Below, in pieces: positions 45,449 through 55,353 of a DNA stretch of 64,000 nucleotides. Positions within the stretch are counted from its first letter, which is position 1; every line of letters starts with the position of its first letter. A program made the translations under genes and the position numbers. The notes below the pieces were generated by a model. The model did no database searches and was not told the origin of the DNA. It saw only the letters and a program-made list of their open reading frames with translations. The DNA comes from an uncultured Alistipes sp. (GTDB taxonomy: Bacteria > Bacteroidota > Bacteroidia > Bacteroidales > Rikenellaceae): the NCBI GenBank assembly GCA_944321955.1, contig CALUNG010000006.1, forward strand, positions 49,748 through 113,747, written 5' to 3'.

Positions 45449-45471
45449 CGCAAGAGATCAATACGCAACAA

Positions 45472-47130
45472 ATGAAACACATAGCATATATCATCGTGGC
45501 GATCATGCTGCTTGCCGCGCAGGGTTGCAGCAAGAAGGAACAGATAACCGTACCGGCAGGATCGCTGACGGTCGAGGACAACAGGTCCGTCATCAGGCTA
45601 AACAACGGAGAAGATTCGTTCGCGTTCCACATCGAGTGCGACTACCCGTGGCATATCGAGTCGGAAGGAACGGGATTCGACGTTTCGCCTGCAAGCGGCC
45701 AGGCCGGTGAGTATGATATTACCGTAAGGGCACTGCAGCCCAATGAAAACGGAGCGCGACTGACTCTCGGCCACATAAAGATTGCCATTGACAACTCAGC
45801 AATCAAATACGACATACGCATAGACCAGCTGCCACACGCCGGGAAAACTGTTATAGCCTATTTCTTCGGCACATCGCTGTCGTACTACTTCAACCAGAAT
45901 CTCAACGACATGAAGAGCGCCATCGACGGCAACATACTCGGCAATGACCGTCTCGTGGCATTCATACAGTCGAGCCAGACCAGCGCAACGATCAAGGAGA
46001 TATATTACGACGAGGATAAGGGAGCCAATGCCGAGTACATACTCGAGCATGTCGAGCTGCCCGAACAACTGACCGCCGAACAATTCGGCACATACGTCGC
46101 CACGATCACAGGTTATGCTCCCGCCGACAGTTACGGATTCATAACACTGGGACACTCCAAGGCGTGGTTGCCGACGACACCCGCAACATCGCAGCTTTCG
46201 CTGATCGGGCCGTCGTATCGTCCCGACTGGAGCCCGGCCGAAGGGGCCGAGATCACCCGTGACGTTGGCGAACGCAACGTGCAACTCGACATCGAAGAGG
46301 TTGCCGAAGGACTGAAGATAGCCGACGTGAAGTTCGACTGGCTCTATTTCGACGTATGCTTCATGGCGTCGGCCGAAGCGGCATACGCCCTGCGCGACGT
46401 TACGGATTACGTGGTCGGATCGCCATGCGAAATCATGGGTTACGGCTCTCCATACAACAAGATGTTGGGGTACATGCTCAAAAACGATATGGCTTCGGTC
46501 TGCAGGGAGTATTACAATTTCTATCAGAACGACTACAATGGCCGCAAATCGGGCTGCATAGCCACGATCGTCTGCGCGGAGCTCGGCAATCTCGCAGCCA
46601 AGGTACGCGAGATGAATGCCATTGAGAACCGGAGTGAGGATTTCGACGTTGCATCCATCCAGACTTACGAAGGCATGGACGGCCATGTATTCTTCGACCT
46701 GAGCGACTACCTGCATGTCGCATGCAACAACGACGCACTGATCAACGAGTTCGACGTGCAGCTCGACAAGACCGTTATAAACAGATACCATACGGACGGT
46801 TTCTACTCGGCATACAACGCGTCCATGAATGCAATCGACAGCTATTCGGGCATCAACACAACGCCGGACGAACACTGCATCGAAATACTTGCGGCACAAC
46901 AGACGAAACTCGAATCGGAGCGCACGGCCAAGGAGGAAGAGAAGTCGGCGCTCGAGCAGGCATTGAAGGAGGACGGCACGGATCCGTCATCGTCGGCTGA
47001 ATACAGGGCTCTTGCAGATGCCATTGCCGAACTCAACCGACAAATAGACAACATATCCGAGCAACGATCGATTCTCGTTTATTACAATCCTTCACTGAAA
47101 CTTACAGACTGGTATTCCGCGACGCACTGA
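45472..47130 (+). CDS. Lipoprotein clostripain-family (C11) cysteine peptidase
   Basis: This 552-residue lipoprotein has Cys19 after AAQG and a BACON-type beta domain (about 30-120). The C11 catalytic domain has His228 in YGFITLGHSKAW and Cys296 in YFDVCFMAS, with Asp294 beside it. C11 peptidases cleave after basic residues and often self-activate; no clear autocleavage site is seen. Residues about 475-533 form a charged coiled coil inserted just before the conserved C-terminal KLTDWY, which is unusual. The last 29 bp overlap, tail to tail, the end of the MATE gene. Control by the inverted repeat in its promoter is likely. Confidence 0.9.
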   Translation: MKHIAYIIVAIMLLAAQGCSKKEQITVPAGSLTVEDNRSVIRLNNGEDSFAFHIECDYPWHIESEGTGFDVSPASGQAGEYDITVRALQPNENGARLTLGHIKIAIDNSAIKYDIRIDQLPHAGKTVIAYFFGTSLSYYFNQNLNDMKSAIDGNILGNDRLVAFIQSSQTSATIKEIYYDEDKGANAEYILEHVELPEQLTAEQFGTYVATITGYAPADSYGFITLGHSKAWLPTTPATSQLSLIGPSYRPDWSPAEGAEITRDVGERNVQLDIEEVAEGLKIADVKFDWLYFDVCFMASAEAAYALRDVTDYVVGSPCEIMGYGSPYNKMLGYMLKNDMASVCREYYNFYQNDYNGRKSGCIATIVCAELGNLAAKVREMNAIENRSEDFDVASIQTYEGMDGHVFFDLSDYLHVACNNDALINEFDVQLDKTVINRYHTDGFYSAYNASMNAIDSYSGINTTPDEHCIEILAAQQTKLESERTAKEEEKSALEQALKEDGTDPSSSAEYRALADAIAELNRQIDNISEQRSILVYYNPSLKLTDWYSATH

Positions 47131-48451
47131 CGTCATCCGACCCGGCCATTTCGTAGACCCGCGAAAGACGTCCCGACATGAAATACTGGAAGATGCCGCG
47201 CAGGAACATGTACGAAGTGAATGCCAGCCACAGGGCATTGTTGCCAATCAACCACGACAATCCGTAGAACAGTACGAAGTGTCCGACCGTAGCCAGCAGC
47301 ATCGAGTTGCGCATGACGCGCGTCTGCGTGGCGCCGACCATGACACCGTCCATGGTGAACGGTATGGCCGCAGCCAGAGGTATGACGATAACCCAACCGA
47401 TGTAATGGCGCGCCAGCTCGAAGATGGCCGGAGCATCCGGGGAATCGGGTTCTATGAAGAGCCCCAGCAATTCACGCCACCACCCTATATATATTGCTAC
47501 GAACAGCAGGGCGATGACCGATGTCCAGATGAAGCAACGCCTTACGCACAAGCGTAACGACTGTCCGTCGCGTGCGCCTATGAAGCGGCCGGTCAGGGCC
47601 TCGGCCGCGTATGCAAAGCCGTCATTCATGTAGGAGAACATCGTGAACAGCTCCATAAGCATGGTATTTACGGCAAGCAGCACGGCATTCTCCATACGGG
47701 CCGAAGCGGCCGTAAAGAATGTATAGACTATGACTATGCAGAACGTACGCACGATAATGTCGCTGTTGATACGGAAGAACCGGCGCATAGGCTCCATGTT
47801 CAACGCCACGCGCCAGTCGACGCGGGTAAGTTTGCGGCGATAACGCCACAACAGAAGAATAACGGCAAGCGTCAGACCAGAATACTGCGCCACAATCGAG
47901 GCATAGGCTATGCCGACGATACCCATGTCGAGTCCTATGGCAAACCACAGACTGCATGCCATGTGTACGGCATTGACCGTAATCGATGTACACATCGGAA
48001 TGATCGCATTTTGCATGCCGGTAAACCAGCCGTTGAAACCGAAAAGCACTATGCCGGCCGGTACGGCCCATATTCGCGCATAGAAATATTCGCGGGCCAT
48101 TTCATCGCCGTTCATCACGATAAGCGACAACTCGCCTATCGGATACTGCAACAGCAAAACGGCAACGCCCAATACGGCCGACACGACTACGGCTCGGACA
48201 AGCATGTTGGTGCACTCGGCCCAGTCGCCGGCGCCGTATGCCTGTGCCGTCAGTCCACTCGTTCCCATGCGTATGAATGAGCAGTTCCAGTATATGAAGT
48301 TGAATATGGAGACGCCGATGGCCAACGCTCCGATCGTATGTGCCGAATCGCCCCAGTGTCCGGCAATGGCGGTACTGACGATACCCATCAACGGCACGGT
48401 GATGTTGGATACGATGTTCGGAACGGCTATCCGCAGAATCTCCCTGTTCAT
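47102..48451 (-). CDS. MATE-family efflux transporter
   Basis: This 449-residue inner-membrane protein has twelve predicted helices in two six-helix halves. The N-terminal VPNIVSNITVPLMGIVSTAIAGHWG is typical of the DinF-like branch of MATE pumps, which exchange cations for drugs or metabolites. The start at 48451 (MNREILRIAVP) was chosen because the promoter element TATCTTTG at 48482-48475 rules out longer forms. Its 3' end overlaps the clostripain gene on the opposite strand by 29 bp. Confidence 0.93.
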   Translation of the reverse strand: MNREILRIAVPNIVSNITVPLMGIVSTAIAGHWGDSAHTIGALAIGVSIFNFIYWNCSFIRMGTSGLTAQAYGAGDWAECTNMLVRAVVVSAVLGVAVLLLQYPIGELSLIVMNGDEMAREYFYARIWAVPAGIVLFGFNGWFTGMQNAIIPMCTSITVNAVHMACSLWFAIGLDMGIVGIAYASIVAQYSGLTLAVILLLWRYRRKLTRVDWRVALNMEPMRRFFRINSDIIVRTFCIVIVYTFFTAASARMENAVLLAVNTMLMELFTMFSYMNDGFAYAAEALTGRFIGARDGQSLRLCVRRCFIWTSVIALLFVAIYIGWWRELLGLFIEPDSPDAPAIFELARHYIGWVIVIPLAAAIPFTMDGVMVGATQTRVMRNSMLLATVGHFVLFYGLSWLIGNNALWLAFTSYMFLRGIFQYFMSGRLSRVYEMAGSDDVSASRNTSL

Positions 48452-48474
48452 GTCTCGTGAAAACTTTCGCGGTG

Positions 48475-48482
48475 CAAAGATA
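48475..48482 (-). promoter_or_regulatory. -7 element of the MATE gene promoter
   Basis: TATCTTTG on the minus strand, predicted start near 48470, leader about 19 nt. Confidence 0.6.
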
Positions 48483-48610
48483 CTCATATTTTCGGCGAAA
48501 AACACTACCTGCAGCCCATTGTCCGGTAACGGAAAGGGCAATTATATGTCGCATAATGTTTTTTGTTGCGAATTGGTGTGCGGCTTGCATACGCATTCGG
48601 AAAATTAAAG

Positions 48611-48618
48611 TACCTTTG
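48611..48618 (+). promoter_or_regulatory. -7 element of the pseudouridine synthase promoter
   Basis: TACCTTTG, predicted start near 48623, leader about 18 nt to the ATG at 48641. Confidence 0.6.
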
Positions 48619-48640
48619 TCGCGTAAAACATAAAAGCAGT

Positions 48641-49942
48641 ATGAAAGATTTCAAAAACGACTCGACCGCTACCCTGTCGCGTTTCGGCAAGGACAAACGG
48701 ACCAGGACCGTAAAGGTCGAACGGGTCGAGCGACGCCCTCGCATGACAGGTGACAACGAAGGCAACGAACACGGTGCAGAACAGCCGCGCCGCCGTTCAT
48801 TCAATCCGAATTTCGATCGGGACAACCGCCCGATTCATGATAACAACCGCGGCGAACACCGCTCCCGTAGCTATGACGGTGATCGCAACCCGGAACGCGG
48901 TCATTCATATGGACGCAGTTTTGCAAAGGCCGACCACGAGTTCCATGGCAACGAGGAGCATCGCGATTTCGAGCACAGGCCTTCTGCCCACAAACCCGGA
49001 AACGGCAAACGCAGTTTCCGCAAATCCGAAGGTTTCAATGCAGAAAAGCCGTTTCGCAAAGAGGGCGGATTCAGCCGCAAGGATGGCAAAGCACCGACAC
49101 ACAGAAACAACGGCAACGGCTTCGGCCCGGCAAAACGGGACAATGCGTTCCCTCGCAAACGAAACGACCGCAACCAATCGGAATCGAGACCGCAATCATA
49201 TCCCAAGTACAATCCCAACAAGCAGACAGGCGAGATGCGTCTGAACCGCTTTATCGCCCAGTCGGGTATATGCTCGCGTCGCGAGGCCGACGACTTCATC
49301 AAGGCCGGACTTGTATCGGTCAACGGAACTGTTGTTACCGAGCTCGGCACCAAGGTGATGCCGACCGACGAGGTGCGTTTCAACGACTCGATAGTTCAGG
49401 GCGAGAAGAAGGTATATCTGGTACTCAACAAGCCGAAGGGATACGTCACCACACTCGACGATCCGCACGCCACCAAGACCGTAATGGATTTTGTGAAGGA
49501 TGCCTGCACGGAGCGCATATATCCCGTCGGACGCCTCGACAAGAACAGCCTCGGACTGCTGCTGTTTACCAACGACGGCGATCTTACCAAACAGCTCACA
49601 CACCCCTCGTACAAGAAGAAGAAGATATATCAGGTTACGCTCGACAAGCCCCTGACACGTGCCGACATGGACAAGATAGCCGAAGGCATCACTCTCGAAG
49701 ACGGAGACATATATGCTGACGAAATCTCGTATGTCAAGGACGACAAGAAAGAGATCGGTATCGAGATCCACTCGGGCCGTAACCGTATAGTCCGCCGCAT
49801 ATTCGAGCATCTGGGATATACTGTTCAGAAACTCGACCGCGTATACTATGCAGGCCTTACAAAAAAGAACCTAAAGCGCGGTGCATGGCGATTCCTCACA
49901 AAGGACGAGGTTATACGTCTGAAGACCGGGCAATACGAATAA
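48641..49942 (+). CDS. RluB/RsuA-type pseudouridine synthase with long disordered N-terminus
   Basis: This is a 433-residue protein. Residues 1-195 are low-complexity, rich in Arg, Asn, Gly, His and Asp (for example FNPNFDRDNRPIHDNNRGEH), and look disordered and RNA-binding. An S4 RNA-binding domain follows at about 200-245 (MRLNRFIAQSGICSRREADDFI). The RsuA-type catalytic domain comes next with the aspartate in VGRLDKNSLGLLLFTNDG and the C-terminal SGRNRIVRRIFEHLGY. It should modify a uridine in 23S rRNA (RluB-like). E. coli relatives lack so long an extension at this end. Confidence 0.93.
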   Translation: MKDFKNDSTATLSRFGKDKRTRTVKVERVERRPRMTGDNEGNEHGAEQPRRRSFNPNFDRDNRPIHDNNRGEHRSRSYDGDRNPERGHSYGRSFAKADHEFHGNEEHRDFEHRPSAHKPGNGKRSFRKSEGFNAEKPFRKEGGFSRKDGKAPTHRNNGNGFGPAKRDNAFPRKRNDRNQSESRPQSYPKYNPNKQTGEMRLNRFIAQSGICSRREADDFIKAGLVSVNGTVVTELGTKVMPTDEVRFNDSIVQGEKKVYLVLNKPKGYVTTLDDPHATKTVMDFVKDACTERIYPVGRLDKNSLGLLLFTNDGDLTKQLTHPSYKKKKIYQVTLDKPLTRADMDKIAEGITLEDGDIYADEISYVKDDKKEIGIEIHSGRNRIVRRIFEHLGYTVQKLDRVYYAGLTKKNLKRGAWRFLTKDEVIRLKTGQYE

Positions 49943-49960
49943 ATCGCAATCAACAACAAA

Positions 49961-50001
49961 AAAGAAGAGGATGCATCCTGAAAGATGCATCCTCTTCTTT
50001 T
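49961..50001. terminator. Bidirectional terminator
   Basis: A 17-bp perfect stem (AAAGAAGAGGATGCATC with its complement) surrounds a 6-nt loop. It lies between the convergent pseudouridine synthase and TPR genes. Confidence 0.9.
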
Positions 50002-50017
50002 ATCACGGTCGAAGCGA

Positions 50018-51340
50018 TCATTCGCCCTTGAGTTTCTTGAGAAGTTCGTTGTACTTGTTGTACTTATCCAGATACTCGTCGCCGCAGTCACGCAGACGGA
50101 AGCAGAGTGCCTTGAGGCAATCCACCGTATCGATATGGTCGGGTTTGATCTCGAGAGCCTTCTCAAACCAGGGTACTGCCTTTTTGTAGGTATCGAGCAC
50201 CTTCTCGTATGCGGCGTCAGCCTCGCTGCGGCTCTTGAAATCCTGCTGCGAAGCCTCACGGTTCATCTCATCACCCTTGGCCATGTAGAAGAGGGCCAGG
50301 TAGTAGTTGCCGTCGAAGAGATCGGGCTTCAGTTCCACAACCTTGCTGAACGACTTGATGCACTCGTCATAGTTGTTGAGTTTGTAGAATACACGGCCGC
50401 GACCGAACCACAGATCCACATTGGTAGGATCATCGGCAAGAGACTTTTCGATAAGGTCTACAAGGTCTGCGGGGTCACCTACACCCTCTTCCGAGGTATA
50501 GAGCTGCATGAGACCGTCGAGCAACTTGTCGTTCTTAGGGAACTTGGCGACACCCTCGAGAAGGGCATCCTTTGCCTTGAGAACCTTCGAAGGATCTTCG
50601 GCCTTCTGTCCGTAGTAGCAGTGGAAAAGATAATAGTAAATATCGCCGACCTCGTCGGTATAACCATTCTCCAGAGCCTTGGTCAGCAACTGCTCGCCAC
50701 GTGCAAACATGCCGGGAGTCGTAGCACCGAGATAGGCTGCCAGCTGACCAGAGAAATAAAGGTTCTGATAGTCGGGCGTTCCGTATGCGGGATTCGACTC
50801 GGCCTTGAAGATGATCTCATACGCCTGTTGGGCGATATCGTAACGCGGAATGTCATAGCTTACCGATGCCAACTGCGAATAGAAGTTTACAATGTCGGCA
50901 ATCTGCGTCTTGATCTTGGCATCCTGCTTGGGATCGAGTTCGTGAGCTTTCTGCAAAGCCTCGAGAACCACATCTATGGCACCCTCCTTGATCTCGGCTG
51001 TCTGCTCCCAGGCCGAAACCTTGCCATTCTTGAAGTAGACCTTGAGCATGGGATACTCCCATACGGTATCGCTGGTCGTGGTCGGTTTTCCGCAAGTCAT
51101 CTCAAGCATCGCTGGATCGAGGCTTACGAACAACTGCTTGGTCGGTTCCTGAATGCTTTCGAAATAGACCTTGGCACGATTGAGCCATGTCGAAGCCTTG
51201 ACGTTTTTCTTGGCATTCTGAATATCCGTGTCACTTTTGGTGAGCTTTGCCAGAATGGCCTCTTCATTAACCTTCTGAGCATTCGCCGCCGGTGCAATCA
51301 GCAATACAGCTGCCATTGCCATTAAAAATACCCGTTTCAT
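50018..51340 (-). CDS. Secreted TPR-repeat protein
   Basis: This 440-residue protein has a signal peptide (1-22, ending ANAQ). The N-terminal helical region (about 25-165) includes a WLNRAKVYFES unit. TPR units lie at about 195-240 and 300-430 (LWFGRGRVFYKLNNYDECIKSF, AVPWFEKALEIKPDHIDTV). It probably works in periplasmic protein assembly, but no partner is visible. It starts 41 bp after gyrA with no promoter or terminator between, so it should be on the gyrA message. Confidence 0.9.
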   Translation of the reverse strand: MKRVFLMAMAAVLLIAPAANAQKVNEEAILAKLTKSDTDIQNAKKNVKASTWLNRAKVYFESIQEPTKQLFVSLDPAMLEMTCGKPTTTSDTVWEYPMLKVYFKNGKVSAWEQTAEIKEGAIDVVLEALQKAHELDPKQDAKIKTQIADIVNFYSQLASVSYDIPRYDIAQQAYEIIFKAESNPAYGTPDYQNLYFSGQLAAYLGATTPGMFARGEQLLTKALENGYTDEVGDIYYYLFHCYYGQKAEDPSKVLKAKDALLEGVAKFPKNDKLLDGLMQLYTSEEGVGDPADLVDLIEKSLADDPTNVDLWFGRGRVFYKLNNYDECIKSFSKVVELKPDLFDGNYYLALFYMAKGDEMNREASQQDFKSRSEADAAYEKVLDTYKKAVPWFEKALEIKPDHIDTVDCLKALCFRLRDCGDEYLDKYNKYNELLKKLKGE

Positions 51341-51381
51341 GATTTTTAGTTTTTGGTAAATGGTTTTTATTTGTTTGAAAC

Positions 51382-53916
51382 TTATTCCCGTGTTGTTTCA
51401 CCGCTATCTGCAGTTACAGCGCTGTCGTTATCGGCATCTTCGTTCTCATCGCTCTTGGGTACGGCTATAACCGATGCAATGGCATCGCCTTCACGAAGGT
51501 TGATGATACGCACGCCCTGAGTAGCTCGTCCGGCAAGTCGTATCTGCGATACGGCCGTACGTATTGTCAGACCCGAACGGTTGATGATCATCAGGTCGTT
51601 CTCATCGGTAACGGCCTGTATCGATACGAGCTTGCCAGTCTTCTCCGTAACATTGATGGTCTTGACACCCTTGCCGCCGCGGTTGGTAATACGGTATTCG
51701 TCCAGATCGGTACGCTTGCCGTAGCCGTTCTCGCTGAGTACCAATACATCCTGACCGCTTCCCGGTTCGATGCAGATCATGCCTACGACCTCGTCGCCTT
51801 CGTCGATCGATATGCCGCGAACTCCGGCTCCGACACGGCCTATCGGACGTACCGTATTCTCGTTGAAACGGATGGCCTTGCCTTCGCGTGCCGCAATCAT
51901 CACTTCGGCATTACCGCTCGTCAACTTGGCCTCGATCAACCGGTCGCCTTCACGGATAACTATGGCGTTGACTCCGTTCAGTCGCGGACGCGAATATGCT
52001 TCGAGCTTCGTCTTCTTGATGGTACCGTTCCTGGTACACATTATTATGTAGTTGTTGTCCACGTACTCCGGATCGTTGAGACGTTTGACATTAAGGTATG
52101 CACATACCTTGTCGTCAGGTTCGATCTGAATGACGTTCTGTATGGCACGGCCCTTCGACGAACGAGTCCCTTCGGGGATGTCGTATACCTTAAGCCAGTA
52201 GCAACGGCCCTTCTCCGTAAAGAAGAGCATCGTATTGTGCATCGTGGCAACATATATGTGCTCGATGAAATCCTCGTCGCGCGTAGCACTGCCCTTGGCT
52301 CCGATACCTCCACGGTTCTGCGTACGGTATTCGGCCAGCGACGTACGCTTGATATAACCCATGTGCGATATGGTGATAACCATGTCGTCATCGGCATAGA
52401 AATCCTCTGGATTGAACTCCTCGGAGGCGTAAACAATCTCGGAACGACGCTCGTCACCGTATTTCTCCTTCATGTCGATAAGCTCGTCCTTCACGATCTG
52501 CATCTGCTTCTTTTCGTCGGCAAGAACCTCCTTGTAGTAGTTGATCATACGCTCGAGTTCATCACGCTCGGCTACGAGCTTGCCGTGCTCGAGTCCTGTC
52601 AATGCGCGCAGACGCATCTCAACAATGGCCGAAGCCTGCAGGTCCGAAAGACCGAAACGCTCCATCAACGACGATTTGGCCTCCTCAACACCCTTGGCGG
52701 CACGGATTATGCGGATCACCTCATCGATATTGTCCTGCGCGATAAGCAGACCGAGTACGATATGCATGCGCTCCTCGGCCTTGCGCAGGTCGAAACGCGT
52801 ACGACGTACGACAACATCGTGACGGTGATCGATAAAGTATCTGATAAGATCCTTCAGATTGAGCAACTGCGGACGTCCGTTGACAAGCGCAATGTTGTTC
52901 ACCGCGAAAGATGTCTGCAACGGGGTATTCTTGAACAGAGTATTGAGTACCACGCTCGCTACGGCATCCTGCTTGAGGATGATGACTATACGCATACCGC
53001 TGCGGTCGCTCTCGTCGTTGATATACGATATGCCTTCGATCTTCTTCTCGTTGATCAGGTCGGCGATCTTCTTGATCATCTCCGCCTTGTTTACCATATA
53101 CGGAATTTCTGTCACAACGATGCAGGCACGACCCGTAGGGGTCTGTTCGATTTCGGTTCGGGCGCGCATCATCACGCGGCCACGTCCCGTAAGCAACGCT
53201 TCGCGTACGCCCTCGTATCCGTAGATTATGCCTCCCGTCGGGAAGTCTGGGCCCTTGACATAACGCAGCAGGTCCTCGCACGGAATATCGGGATTGTCGA
53301 CATACGCACAGCAGGCATCTACGACCTCGCCCAGATTGTGCGGTGCCATATTCGTAGCCATACCGACGGCAATACCACTGGCTCCATTGACCAGAAGCAA
53401 CGGGATCTTGGTCGGCAACACGGTAGGTTCCGGTATCGTATCGTCGAAGTTAAGCGTCCAGTCGACGGTCTCCTTGTCGATATCTGCCATCACCTCGTCG
53501 GTTATCTTCTTCATTCGCGCCTCGGTATAACGCATTGCGGCCGGCGAGTCGCCGTCCATCGAACCGAAGTTACCCTGGCCCTCGACCAGCGGATAGCGCA
53601 TGCTCCACTCCTGGGCAAGACGAACCATGGCATCGTAGACCGAACTGTCTCCGTGCGGGTGGAACTTACCGAGAACATCACCCACAATACGTGCCGACTT
53701 ACGCGTCGGCTTGTCGGAATAGAGATTCAGCTCGGCGCTCATGTCGTACAATATACGACGATGTACAGGTTTCAATCCGTCACGCACATCGGGCAGCGCT
53801 CGCGAAACGATTACCGACATCGAATAGTCGATGTATGCGGATTTCATCTGTTCCTCGATGTTCACCGTCACGACACGGCCGATCAAACCTGCATTTTTTT
53901 CTTCTTCTGTAAGCAT
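51382..53916 (-). CDS. gyrA: DNA gyrase subunit A
   Basis: This 844-residue type II topoisomerase subunit cuts and rejoins DNA. The catalytic tyrosine is Tyr130 in [10 protein letters not shown]. The N-terminal domain covers about 1-500. The C-terminal beta-pinwheel wraps DNA and starts near [11 protein letters not shown], the gyrase-box position, separating it from ParC. The quinolone-determining loop reads [13 protein letters not shown], with Ser91 and Asp95 matching the wild-type Ser83 and Asp87 of E. coli. The tail of about 20 residues is acidic. It leads a unit with the TPR gene. Confidence 0.97.
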   Translation of the reverse strand: MLTEEEKNAGLIGRVVTVNIEEQMKSAYIDYSMSVIVSRALPDVRDGLKPVHRRILYDMSAELNLYSDKPTRKSARIVGDVLGKFHPHGDSSVYDAMVRLAQEWSMRYPLVEGQGNFGSMDGDSPAAMRYTEARMKKITDEVMADIDKETVDWTLNFDDTIPEPTVLPTKIPLLLVNGASGIAVGMATNMAPHNLGEVVDACCAYVDNPDIPCEDLLRYVKGPDFPTGGIIYGYEGVREALLTGRGRVMMRARTEIEQTPTGRACIVVTEIPYMVNKAEMIKKIADLINEKKIEGISYINDESDRSGMRIVIILKQDAVASVVLNTLFKNTPLQTSFAVNNIALVNGRPQLLNLKDLIRYFIDHRHDVVVRRTRFDLRKAEERMHIVLGLLIAQDNIDEVIRIIRAAKGVEEAKSSLMERFGLSDLQASAIVEMRLRALTGLEHGKLVAERDELERMINYYKEVLADEKKQMQIVKDELIDMKEKYGDERRSEIVYASEEFNPEDFYADDDMVITISHMGYIKRTSLAEYRTQNRGGIGAKGSATRDEDFIEHIYVATMHNTMLFFTEKGRCYWLKVYDIPEGTRSSKGRAIQNVIQIEPDDKVCAYLNVKRLNDPEYVDNNYIIMCTRNGTIKKTKLEAYSRPRLNGVNAIVIREGDRLIEAKLTSGNAEVMIAAREGKAIRFNENTVRPIGRVGAGVRGISIDEGDEVVGMICIEPGSGQDVLVLSENGYGKRTDLDEYRITNRGGKGVKTINVTEKTGKLVSIQAVTDENDLMIINRSGLTIRTAVSQIRLAGRATQGVRIINLREGDAIASVIAVPKSDENEDADNDSAVTADSGETTRE

Positions 53917-53975
53917 TGTCTAAATCAAGTTCTGAATTATGTTTCTTCCTTATTCTATACGATATTTATATTACA

Positions 53976-53983
53976 CAAAAATA
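53976..53983 (-). promoter_or_regulatory. -7 element of the gyrA promoter
   Basis: TATTTTTG on the minus strand, giving a leader of about 55 nt. The 280-bp space between gyrA and mscS is AT-rich and holds only the two divergent promoters, as far as I can see. Confidence 0.55.
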
Positions 53984-54136
53984 GTGTTTATTTGCGAAAT
54001 AAGCAATTGCTGCTCTTCTTTTCTGGCGTCCGGGAAACTTTTATTTACGAAATACGCGATTTCAGGCTCTTTTCAGGCGATTTGACGGCATCAAATTTTT
54101 ATATCGACAACCTGACGGAAGATTACGCCACCATTA

Positions 54137-54168
54137 TTTGGGCATTTCAATAAAAATACGTATATTTA
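54137..54168 (+). promoter_or_regulatory. Promoter of mscS
   Basis: TTTG (54137-54140), 20 bp, TATATTTA (54161-54168), one base off the -7 consensus. The ATG is 28 bp downstream. Confidence 0.6.
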
Positions 54169-54196
54169 CTTCGTTTAACTCTTTAAGAAGCTTATA

Positions 54197-55111
54197 ATGA
54201 TACCTCTATTAGCACAGACCGAAACTGTCGAGAATCTGATCCTGCCGGACAGCGTACAGAAGGCCCAATTCGCCGAAACAATAAACAAGGTCGTAAATAC
54301 CGATTATCACGAGTTCTTCGTCAACATGGCCAACGACGCCGTATGGGTTGCAATAAAAATCGCCGGTGCTCTCGTCATATGGTTCATCGGTCGCTGGATC
54401 ATCCGTCGCATTACGGCGATCCTCGACGCCGCATTCAACCGTCGCAACGTCGAAGCGTCCCTGCGACAGTTCCTGCACAACATGGCGAAGGTCGTGATGA
54501 CCCTGTTGTTGATCCTTACGGTAATACAGATGCTCGGCGTCAACGTCACATCTATCGTGGCATTGTTCGCATCGGCAACTCTGGCCATCGGCATGGCATT
54601 GAGCGGCACGATGCAGAACTTCGCCGGCGGCGTGATGATACTGCTGCTCAAACCGTATCGCGTGGGTGACTACATATCGGCGCAGGGTCAATCCGGTACC
54701 GTAAAGTCGATCATGCTATTCTCGACGCAGATACTCACAACAGACAACCAGACGATATACATACCCAACAGCTCGATCTCTTCGGCCATCATAGACAACT
54801 ATTCGGCTGCAGAAACGAGGCGCGTAGAGATATCGGTTGGCATATCGTACGGCGATGATGTGGATGTTGCGCGCGAAGCAATTCTCGCCCTCGCCAAAGC
54901 CGACGCCCGCATTCTGGCTGATCCGGCTCCAGTAGTATACGTAACGGCATTGGCCGACAGTTCGGTGAATCTTTCAGCCCGACTCTGGGTGAAGAATGAA
55001 GATTACTGGAGTGTATTTTTCGAGATGAACGAGAAGGTTTACAAGGTCCTTCCGCAAAAGGGCATAAACTTCCCATTCCCGCAGATGGACGTGCATCTCA
55101 AGAAAGACTAA
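54197..55111 (+). CDS. mscS: Small-conductance mechanosensitive channel (MscS family)
   Basis: This 304-residue inner-membrane channel opens under membrane tension to release solutes in osmotic down-shock. Three transmembrane helices are seen (about 48-68, 92-112, 118-150). The third has the Gly/Ala-rich pore face LFASATLAIGMALSGTMQNFAGGVMIL. The beta domain follows with KPYRVGDYISAQGQSGTV and IYIPNSSISS, then the alpha/beta vestibule domain with EISVGISYGDDVD. Size and order match E. coli MscS. Confidence 0.95.
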   Translation: MIPLLAQTETVENLILPDSVQKAQFAETINKVVNTDYHEFFVNMANDAVWVAIKIAGALVIWFIGRWIIRRITAILDAAFNRRNVEASLRQFLHNMAKVVMTLLLILTVIQMLGVNVTSIVALFASATLAIGMALSGTMQNFAGGVMILLLKPYRVGDYISAQGQSGTVKSIMLFSTQILTTDNQTIYIPNSSISSAIIDNYSAAETRRVEISVGISYGDDVDVAREAILALAKADARILADPAPVVYVTALADSSVNLSARLWVKNEDYWSVFFEMNEKVYKVLPQKGINFPFPQMDVHLKKD

Positions 55112-55135
55112 AACCGAACAAACAGACATCAATCC

Positions 55136-55177
55136 AAGGCCACTTTGCATTATAAAAAAATGCAAAGTGGCCTTTTA
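55136..55177 (+). terminator. Terminator of mscS
   Basis: AAGGCCACTTTGCAT pairs with ATGCAAAGTGGCCTT around a 9-nt loop, followed by TTAATTTATTTTT. Confidence 0.88.
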
Positions 55178-55222
55178 ATTTATTTTTATCATATACCCAA
55201 CAATATATTAATCATTTTTAAT

Positions 55223-55230
55223 TATATTTG
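55223..55230 (+). promoter_or_regulatory. -7 element upstream of the small protein and broken fimbrillin-like gene
   Basis: TATATTTG, predicted start near 55235, giving a leader of about 119 nt. The leader has no longer open frame that I can support. Confidence 0.6.
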
Positions 55231-55353
55231 CACAGAACTATATAAAAAATCACAAAACAAAACACCAACAGATTCGAAAACAAACAGTACCAGCTTCCCA
55301 ACAAGAAGCTTTTTGCTCAATCATGCCATCAACCCAAAACACATACTCCAACC

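Noticed and set aside
52237-54153. 638-codon plus-strand frame opposite gyrA
   Set aside because: Antisense to gyrA; it runs through the gyrA promoter region and ends in AT-rich noncoding DNA.
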